Shown here piece after piece: positions 6,507 through 11,885 of a stretch of 14,856 nucleotides of DNA. The notes below the pieces were generated by a model that ran no database searches, had not been told where the DNA came from, and worked only from the letters and a program-made list of their open reading frames with translations. A program made the position numbers and the translations under genes. Each line of letters begins with the position of its first letter. The first letter of the stretch is position 1. The stretch is taken from assembly GCA_024641465.1 (NCBI GenBank), contig JAHEDB010000014.1, positions 1 through 14,856 of the forward strand, read 5' to 3'. The DNA is from Chromatiales bacterium (GTDB taxonomy: Bacteria; Pseudomonadota; Gammaproteobacteria; UBA6429; Thiohalophilaceae).

Positions 6507-7259
6507 ATGCGGATTGATGTCGTGACATTATTTCCGGCCATGTTCGAGGCTGTTTCCGCCTCCGGGATTACCTCCCGGGCGATGCAACAGGGCATCCTCG
6601 AGCTGGGTCTGGTGAACCCGCGGGATTTCGCCCGCGATGTCCACCGTACCGTGGATGACCGCCCTTATGGTGGCGGTCCCGGCATGGTGATGAAGGTCGA
6701 ACCTTTGCAACAGGCCATCCACCAGGCCCGTTCGGCCGGTGAGGCCCGCGCCCCGGTGATCTACCTGACACCTCAGGGGCGACCGCTGAATCAGGCGGCT
6801 CTGCTGGAGATGTCCAGGCGGGAACGCATGATCCTGGTGTGTGGTCGCTACGAAGGGGTCGATGAACGTCTGATCCGGGCCGAGGTCGATGAAGAATGGT
6901 CGATCGGTGATTATGTTTTAAGTGGCGGTGAACTGGCCGCCATGGTTGTGATAGACGGTGTCACACGGTTACTACCGGGGGCGCTGGGGCATGAGGATTC
7001 GGCAAGCGAGGATTCCTTCATGCAAGGGTTGCTGGATTATCCTCACTATACGCGGCCCGAACAGCTGGATGGTATGAACGTGCCGTCGGTGCTGTTAAGC
7101 GGTGATCACAACAGGATTCGCCGCTGGCGACTGAAGCAGGCCCTCGGGCGTACCTGGTTACGCCGACCGGACCTGCTGACAGAGTTGGAATTGAGTGAGG
7201 AACAGCAACAGCTGCTCGAGGAATTTATCCAAGAGCATGAAGTTCGAATAACAGATTAA
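6507..7259 (+). CDS. trmD: tRNA (guanine-N1-)-methyltransferase TrmD
   Basis: A 250-residue SPOUT-class enzyme that makes m1G37 in tRNAs with G36G37, using S-adenosylmethionine, and so prevents +1 frameshifting; it works as a homodimer. The knotted SAM-binding region shows YLTPQG (86-91), GRYEGVDER (113-121) and SIGDYVLSGGE (132-142). The catalytic aspartate is D169 (SEDSF), the same number as in E. coli. The C-terminal tRNA-binding part has PHYTRPEQL, VLLSGDH, IRRWR and GRTWLRRPDL. It starts 21 bp after rimM with a weak CAGG ribosome-binding site. Confidence 0.98.
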   Translation: MRIDVVTLFPAMFEAVSASGITSRAMQQGILELGLVNPRDFARDVHRTVDDRPYGGGPGMVMKVEPLQQAIHQARSAGEARAPVIYLTPQGRPLNQAALLEMSRRERMILVCGRYEGVDERLIRAEVDEEWSIGDYVLSGGELAAMVVIDGVTRLLPGALGHEDSASEDSFMQGLLDYPHYTRPEQLDGMNVPSVLLSGDHNRIRRWRLKQALGRTWLRRPDLLTELELSEEQQQLLEEFIQEHEVRITD

Positions 7260-7273
7260 TGAGCGTTAGCGTT

Positions 7274-7277
7274 GGAG
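7274..7277 (+). promoter_or_regulatory. Shine-Dalgarno site that fixes the rplS start
   Basis: GGAG six bases before the ATG at 7284. An upstream in-frame TTG at 7272 overlaps this site and would add four residues not found in bL19 of other bacteria, so 7284 is chosen. Confidence 0.75.
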
Positions 7278-7283
7278 CGGACC

Positions 7284-7631
7284 ATGAGTAATATTATTGA
7301 CCAATTAGAAGCCGAACAAATGAACCGTGAGGTCCCCAAATTTGGCGCGGGTGACACGGTTGTCGTACAAGTCAAGGTTAAGGAAGGTAACCGCGAGCGT
7401 CTGCAGGCGTATGAGGGTATCGTAATTGCCAAGCGCAACCGCGGCATGAATTCATCCTTCACCGTGCGCAAGATCTCCCACGGCGAAGGTGTTGAGCGTG
7501 TCTTCCAGACCTACAGCCCCAGTATCGACACCATCGAGGTAAAACGCCGCGGTGATGTCCGTCGCGCCAAGCTGTATTATCTGCGTGATCGCCAGGGCAA
7601 GTCTGCTCGTATCAAGGAAAAACTTTCCTGA
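7284..7631 (+). CDS. rplS: 50S ribosomal protein bL19
   Basis: A 115-residue protein, the same length as E. coli bL19, located at the 30S-50S interface. Conserved stretches are GDTVVVQVKVKEG, RLQAYEGIVIA, RNRGMNSSFTVRKIS, GEGVERVFQ, VKRRGDVRRAKLYYLR and RIKEKL at the C-terminus. It is the last gene of the rpsP operon, 24 bp after trmD, and is followed by three hairpins, the last of which is a classic terminator. Confidence 0.98.
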   Translation: MSNIIDQLEAEQMNREVPKFGAGDTVVVQVKVKEGNRERLQAYEGIVIAKRNRGMNSSFTVRKISHGEGVERVFQTYSPSIDTIEVKRRGDVRRAKLYYLRDRQGKSARIKEKLS

Positions 7632-7641
7632 GAATACAGCG

Positions 7642-7682
7642 CACTGCCAACGGGCAGGTGTAATTTGATCCGCAAGCGGGTC
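7642..7682 (+). promoter_or_regulatory. Two small tandem hairpins downstream of rplS
   Basis: Hairpin A pairs CACTGCC (7642-7648) with GGCA and GTG (7653-7656, 7658-7660), leaving a bulged G and an AACG loop. Hairpin B pairs GATCCG (7667-7672) with CGGGTC (7677-7682) around a CAAG loop, with one G-U pair. Neither has its own U tract. They sit between the rplS stop and the terminator, and may protect the 3' end of the operon mRNA or act as a leader for the next gene. Confidence 0.5.
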
Positions 7683-7687
7683 ATAAT

Positions 7688-7724
7688 AAACGGGTATCGT
7701 TAACAGGACGCTACCCGTTTTTTT
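7688..7724 (+). terminator. Rho-independent terminator of the rpsP-rplS operon
   Basis: Stem AAACGGGTA/TACCCGTTT (7688-7696 with 7712-7720), extended inside by CGT/ACG (7698-7700 with 7708-7710), apical loop TAACAGG, followed by a T run that ends at 7724. The next gene's ATG is at 7725-7727, so the terminator touches the start codon. Confidence 0.85.
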
Positions 7725-9623
7725 ATGCCCAAAATACACAAAATAATCCGTCTGCTGGTCATCGTGCTCAGTGCACAGTCGCTGTACTGTGGACAGCTAT
7801 TTGCGGCAACCACACCGGCAGTGGCCGCAGTTCCCGCATCTGAAGAAGACAGTCAGTTGCAGGAGATCGTCAACCTGGCCGAGGCCGGCGCCCCGGGTCT
7901 CGCCATGCGAATAATGGATCGGGCACAGCAAGACATCGCTGCGGCATCACCCCGCTGGCTGATCTGGGAAAGACAGCGGGTGAAGATTTACGCGGCAAAC
8001 CAGGAATGGAAGGCTATGGTGGCGAGGCTTGCACACTTGCCCGCGACCCTGCCCGTGGACTTTAGCCGTTGGGTTCAGACCCAGAAGGCAGAGGCCCTGT
8101 TGCACTTACAGCAGGGCACGACGGCTCGAGAGTTGTTGCGTGCACTGATTTTATCGACCAGCGGCAGCGAAGAGAAGGCCGAGCTTGACTGGTTGCAGCA
8201 ATGGCGGCGCATGATCATCCACAGTTATATCGTCGAGGGGATCAGTGAGGATGCACTGACCTCGATCCTGCGTTTCCAGCAGGATTATTCCGCGGATAAA
8301 AACCAGATCCTGTTACTCCGCGCCAGGGTGCTGTTGATGAACAGACGGCCTACCGAGGCAGTCGAATTGCTGGCGGAGCATACCAAGGATCCGCAGGCCG
8401 GTATGTTATACCTGCTGGCACAGCTGCGCAGTGAGGCACGTAGTCCCCTCAAGGTTTTGCAGGCCGCGTTGCGGCACATAAGTGGCAAGGAGGGCGACAA
8501 GGCGGTTCAGAATTCGTTGTGGGCCGTGGTGGCGGAGGCGGCGCAACGGGCCGGGGATCGGGTATCGGCGGTCGATGCGATCGAATATGTCATCGCCGAA
8601 ACACGCCCTACCGATATCTATTCCCTGTTTGAATTTAACCCAGACAGTTTATGGAATGCCTATCTGGATTACGCCCTGTATGCCGGCAACCAGGCCCGCC
8701 TGTTGCTCGGTCAGGATCAGGCCTGGTTTGATTTTGCGGCAAAGACGGCGAAAAAGACCCCGTTGCAGGCGAGGGCGGTCTATGTCCTGCTGATGCATCG
8801 TGGTGGCAGCGCAGAGGTTCGGCTACAGGCTGCGGGTTTGTTTATTAAATCGATACAGCGGCGGCGGAATAACAGCCACCTGATCCAGCAACTCTTCACC
8901 CATAGCCAGTTTTACCCCACGATCACCGATATCCCGGAACCGGTGCGGCGGACGCTGGTGGATATCGCCCTCGCCAGACAGGATATCCCTCTGGCCTCCC
9001 GGCTTATGGCGACCCTTACCGAACCACCCAAAGGACAAACCGCATATATGTGGCACCTGCGGCGCGCCAGGATCCTGATCCTCGGCGGGCAGCCGCGCCA
9101 GGGCGCCCTCGCCCTGGCACGTTTTACCCAACTGTATCCCGACTCCAGCCGGACCCGCATCGATCAGTTTTTACAGGTAGTATTCGATCTGCAAACCGTG
9201 GGCGAGCACGATGCGGCCTATCAGTTGTTCAATGATGTGATCCGTTCGAGTAAAGATATCAAACTGCAACGAGAGTTGTATTACTGGATGGCCGATTCGC
9301 GCCATGCCCAGTCACGTTATGCCGAGGCCGCGGAGTTATATCTCAAGTCCGCTATGTTACTCGATGGCAAGGGCTGGGACCCCTGGGGGCAGACCGCCCG
9401 TTATCAGGCGGCAAAATCCCTCGGCAAGGCAGGCCTGATCGAAGACGCCAATTTTATTTACCAGCGTCTGTTAAAGGTGACCAAGGAAGAAGACCGACGG
9501 GCCGTGCTGCGCTATGAAGTACAGAAATTACAGCTGGCGAAAAGTGAAGAGCATGAGGCTGAGGCAGAAACCGAACTGGAAACAGCGCCGGAAACGGAAA
9601 TTATTCCAGCAACCGAACAATGA
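7725..9623 (+). CDS. Exported TPR-like repeat protein of unknown function
   Basis: A 632-residue protein I cannot assign to a named family. It begins with a signal peptide: basic PKIHKIIR, hydrophobic LLVIVLSAQSL, and a likely signal peptidase I site after LFA (near residue 27). C22 is the only cysteine I found, and SLYC is not a lipobox, so a soluble periplasmic protein is more likely than a lipoprotein. The rest is alpha-helical and repeat-like; a clear TPR unit is at about 514-546 (ELYYWMADSRHAQSRYAEAA), with other helical pairs rich in A, L and R before it. The C-terminus (about 605-632) is Glu/Ala/Thr-rich and acidic. The ATG at 7725 has no ribosome-binding site, because the T run of the rplS terminator lies directly before it; no better in-frame start keeps the basic signal-peptide N-region. 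Its stop overlaps an in-frame ATG ahead of ogt. A scaffold or assembly role in the envelope is only inferred. Confidence 0.8.
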   Translation: MPKIHKIIRLLVIVLSAQSLYCGQLFAATTPAVAAVPASEEDSQLQEIVNLAEAGAPGLAMRIMDRAQQDIAAASPRWLIWERQRVKIYAANQEWKAMVARLAHLPATLPVDFSRWVQTQKAEALLHLQQGTTARELLRALILSTSGSEEKAELDWLQQWRRMIIHSYIVEGISEDALTSILRFQQDYSADKNQILLLRARVLLMNRRPTEAVELLAEHTKDPQAGMLYLLAQLRSEARSPLKVLQAALRHISGKEGDKAVQNSLWAVVAEAAQRAGDRVSAVDAIEYVIAETRPTDIYSLFEFNPDSLWNAYLDYALYAGNQARLLLGQDQAWFDFAAKTAKKTPLQARAVYVLLMHRGGSAEVRLQAAGLFIKSIQRRRNNSHLIQQLFTHSQFYPTITDIPEPVRRTLVDIALARQDIPLASRLMATLTEPPKGQTAYMWHLRRARILILGGQPRQGALALARFTQLYPDSSRTRIDQFLQVVFDLQTVGEHDAAYQLFNDVIRSSKDIKLQRELYYWMADSRHAQSRYAEAAELYLKSAMLLDGKGWDPWGQTARYQAAKSLGKAGLIEDANFIYQRLLKVTKEEDRRAVLRYEVQKLQLAKSEEHEAEAETELETAPETEIIPATEQ

Positions 9624-9625
9624 AC

Positions 9626-9631
9626 AGGAGG
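9626..9631 (+). promoter_or_regulatory. Shine-Dalgarno site that fixes the ogt start
   Basis: A perfect AGGAGG six bases before the ATG at 9638. The alternative ATG at 9620, overlapping the TPR stop as ATGA, has no such site, so 9638 is the likely start. Confidence 0.8.
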
Positions 9632-9637
9632 CTGAAT

Positions 9638-10108
9638 ATGGATACTGTCATCAAGCTTGATTCACCGCTTGGCAGCTTATCGGCCAGCATCAGAGACGAT
9701 CGGCTGTGTGGCATTCATATCGGCATGGGTGAACAGGATACAGGCAGTAAAGGCAATCTGCTTTGCGAGCAACTGCAAAACGAACTACAGGCCTATTTTG
9801 CCGGTACTGCCCGGCATTTTTCCATCCCCCTCGAATTGCAGGGGACAGAATTTCAAAAACGTGTCTGGCACGCCCTGACCCTTATCCCGGCCGGGAAAAC
9901 GCTGACCTATGGTCAACTGGCCGAACAGTTAAACAGCAGTCCGCGAGCCGTCGGCAATGCCTGTCGCGCCAATCCCGTGCCGATCATCATTCCCTGTCAT
10001 CGGGTGATCGCCAAGCGGGGCATCGGTGGTTACGATGGTCAGCGCAGTGGCCAGCGACTGGATATCAAGCGCTGGTTGTTACGCCACGAAGGTGTGGCGA
10101 TTGACTGA
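9638..10108 (+). CDS. ogt: Methylated-DNA--protein-cysteine methyltransferase (Ogt/AGT)
   Basis: A 156-residue suicide DNA-repair protein that takes the alkyl group from O6-alkylguanine (and O4-alkylthymine) onto its own cysteine. The acceptor motif PCHRVI is present with C120, followed by the conserved GIGGYDGQRSGQRLDIKRWLL-type tail. The winged-helix part has FQKRVWHAL, PAGKTLTYGQLA, and the RAVGNACRANPVPIIIPCHR region carrying the arginine finger. There is no fused Ada regulatory domain, so it is the stand-alone form. Start 9638 is chosen for its AGGAGG site. It follows the TPR gene by 14 bp and overlaps the proposed xerD start by 8 nt, so the three genes form one translationally linked group. 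Confidence 0.93.
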   Translation: MDTVIKLDSPLGSLSASIRDDRLCGIHIGMGEQDTGSKGNLLCEQLQNELQAYFAGTARHFSIPLELQGTEFQKRVWHALTLIPAGKTLTYGQLAEQLNSSPRAVGNACRANPVPIIIPCHRVIAKRGIGGYDGQRSGQRLDIKRWLLRHEGVAID

Positions 10109-11015
10109 ACAAGTCACACAGGGGCCATCCTCGACCATCATTACGACCTTCCTCGACAGCCTGTGGATGGAACGGGGCCTGAGCGAAAACACCCTGGCGG
10201 CCTATGGCAGTGATCTGGCGGGTTTCGCAAACTGGCTGGCAAGCGCAAAAGGCAAGGATCTGGTGCAGGCCGCTAAGGAGGATGTGCTGGCGTATCTGAC
10301 CTACCGTCTGCAACAACGGCGCAGCCCGCGCAGTACCGCCCGATTTCTGTCCTGCATTCGACGTTTCTATGGTTATTTGTTACGACAGAAACGCATCCTG
10401 CAGGATCCCACGGCTTTGATCGAGGCGCCCAAACTGGGGCGTGCCCTGCCCAAGACCCTGAGCGAGGCCGATGTGGTGGCCTTATTACAGGCGCCGAACA
10501 CGGAGACCTCCCTGGGCTTGCGTGATCGCACCATGCTCGAGGTCCTGTATGCCACGGGCCTGCGGGTCACCGAACTGGTCAGTCTGAAGATGGGGCAGGT
10601 CAATTTACGTCAGGGTGTTGTGCGGGTCACCGGTAAGGGCAACAAGGATCGGCTGGTGCCCCTCGGTGAAGAGGCCATGCAGTGGCTGGAGAACTATGTG
10701 GCGAATGGCCGGGGTGAGTTGATGGCCGGTCAGCATTCCGAGGTGTTATTTCCCAGTAACCGTCGCCAGGCGATGACCCGGCAGACCTTCTGGCACGCCA
10801 TCAAACGCTATGCCCGGCAGGCAGAGATCAACAATCCTATATCTCCTCATACCTTGCGCCATGCCTTTGCCACCCACCTGCTGAATCATGGTGCGGACCT
10901 GCGCGTGGTGCAGATGTTGCTGGGGCACAGCGACCTCTCGACCACCCAGATCTATACCCATGTCGCCCGGGCCCGCCTCAAGGAACTGCACGCCAGTCAC
11001 CACCCACGGGGCTAG
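10101..11015 (+). CDS. xerD: Site-specific tyrosine recombinase XerD
   Basis: A 304-residue recombinase that, with XerC and FtsK, resolves chromosome dimers at dif. The N-terminal core-binding domain (about 10-95) has FLDSLWMERGLSENTLAAY. The catalytic domain holds all six residues: R155 (ATGLRVTE), K179 (GKGNKDR), H250 and R253 (HTLRHAFATH), H276 (LGHSDLS) and the nucleophile Y285 (TTQIYTH). The offset to E. coli XerD is only 6-7 residues, and the sequence resembles XerD, not XerC (LSPH-like SPHTLRHAFATHLLNHGADLR region, C-terminal HHPRG). The start is taken as TTG 10101 with GAAGG eight bases upstream; GTG 10092 is an alternative. Longer starts would run through ogt in another frame. dsbC follows, as in E. 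coli. Confidence 0.95.
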   Translation: MTEQVTQGPSSTIITTFLDSLWMERGLSENTLAAYGSDLAGFANWLASAKGKDLVQAAKEDVLAYLTYRLQQRRSPRSTARFLSCIRRFYGYLLRQKRILQDPTALIEAPKLGRALPKTLSEADVVALLQAPNTETSLGLRDRTMLEVLYATGLRVTELVSLKMGQVNLRQGVVRVTGKGNKDRLVPLGEEAMQWLENYVANGRGELMAGQHSEVLFPSNRRQAMTRQTFWHAIKRYARQAEINNPISPHTLRHAFATHLLNHGADLRVVQMLLGHSDLSTTQIYTHVARARLKELHASHHPRG

Positions 11016-11057
11016 CCCGCAAGGAATTATTTCCCCCCCTTTGTGTCATACCGGGCG

Positions 11058-11085
11058 TATACAATCCCCGCATATCCGGTAAAAT
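11058..11085 (+). promoter_or_regulatory. Candidate promoter of dsbC
   Basis: TATACA (-35, 4 of 6) at 11058-11063 and TAAAAT (-10, 5 of 6) at 11080-11085, spacer 16 bp, followed by GCCCGGG. It resembles the rpsP promoter in this window in spacing, -10 and GC-rich discriminator. The predicted leader is about 24 nt. Confidence 0.5.
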
Positions 11086-11115
11086 GCCCGGGCAATTAAC
11101 TCACAAGGTGATCCA

Positions 11116-11859
11116 ATGTCTAAACAGTTTTCAGTCTTTATGGCCGCATTATTGATACTTCTATCCATCACTTCGGTACAGGCCGGGATGAAGGAAGACA
11201 GCCAGAAGATCAAGGCGATGCTGGCCAAGCAAATGCCCGATTTGAAAGTGACCGAGATTAACAAAACACCACTCGACGGTATCTATGAAGTCATTATGCC
11301 GCCGCAGATCCTCTATATCAGTCACGATGCCAAATTTGTATTCAGCGGTAATATCATCAATGCCGAGACCGGTCAGAACCTGACCCTGCCGCAACGCGAC
11401 AAGGTGCGCGCCCAGGCGGTGGAGATGTTCGGTGAAAAATCCATGATCGTGTTTGCCCCCAAGCAGGTCAAACACACCATCACGGTATTTACCGATATCG
11501 ACTGTACCTACTGCAGAAAACTACACAGTGAAATTGATCAATACACCAAGCTGGGTATCAAGGTCCGTTACATGGCCTATCCGCGCGCCGGGATAGGTTC
11601 GGCTTCGTATAAGAAGGCCGTCTCCGTGTGGTGCGCCGATGACCGTAAGACGGCCATGACCAAGGCGAAGAATGGCGAGAATATTCCTGAAAAGGATTGT
11701 AAAAACCCGGTGGCGGATCAGTATCGCCTGGGCGAGCAACTCGGTGTGCAGGGCACCCCGGCCTTATTCCTCGAAAGCGGTCAACTGGTGCCGGGTTATG
11801 TCCCAGCGGATCGTTTGTTCAAAGGCCTGGAAGAGCAGAAAAAGGCCGACAAGAGTTAA
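11116..11859 (+). CDS. dsbC: Thiol:disulfide interchange protein DsbC
   Basis: A 247-residue periplasmic disulfide isomerase. A signal peptide covers residues 1-23 (MSKQF, hydrophobic core, SVQA cleavage site). The N-terminal dimerisation domain covers about 25-85. The thioredoxin-like domain carries the active site C130-T-Y-C133 (E. coli DsbC has CGYC) and the cis-proline P215 in GTPAL. A second cysteine pair, C173 and C195, matches the structural disulfide of DsbC. Ribosome-binding site AAGGTGA lies a few bases before the ATG. It follows xerD by 100 bp with its own candidate promoter; DsbD, which keeps DsbC reduced, is not in the window. recJ, which follows dsbC in E. coli, is absent here. 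Confidence 0.94.
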   Translation: MSKQFSVFMAALLILLSITSVQAGMKEDSQKIKAMLAKQMPDLKVTEINKTPLDGIYEVIMPPQILYISHDAKFVFSGNIINAETGQNLTLPQRDKVRAQAVEMFGEKSMIVFAPKQVKHTITVFTDIDCTYCRKLHSEIDQYTKLGIKVRYMAYPRAGIGSASYKKAVSVWCADDRKTAMTKAKNGENIPEKDCKNPVADQYRLGEQLGVQGTPALFLESGQLVPGYVPADRLFKGLEEQKKADKS

Positions 11860-11865
11860 CGCACA

Positions 11866-11885
11866 AGGTAGTTAAATCACTACCT
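11866..11885. terminator. Short inverted repeat between convergent dsbC and addA-like genes
   Basis: A 7-bp perfect stem AGGTAGT/ACTACCT with a 6-nt loop TAAATC. It covers the stop codon of the minus-strand gene. There is no long T run on either side, so it is a weak candidate for a two-way terminator. Confidence 0.35.

Noticed and set aside
9620..9637. ogt start at ATG 9620
   Set aside because: The ATG at 9638 has a perfect AGGAGG six bases upstream and gives the usual family length; the 9620 start would place that site inside its own coding region.
10026..10100. xerD extended upstream to 10026
   Set aside because: The extra residues are the ogt sequence read in another frame and have no counterpart in XerD proteins.
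11009..11018. GGGCTAGCCC palindrome around the xerD stop as a terminator
   Set aside because: With a 4-base loop only three pairs remain and no T run follows.
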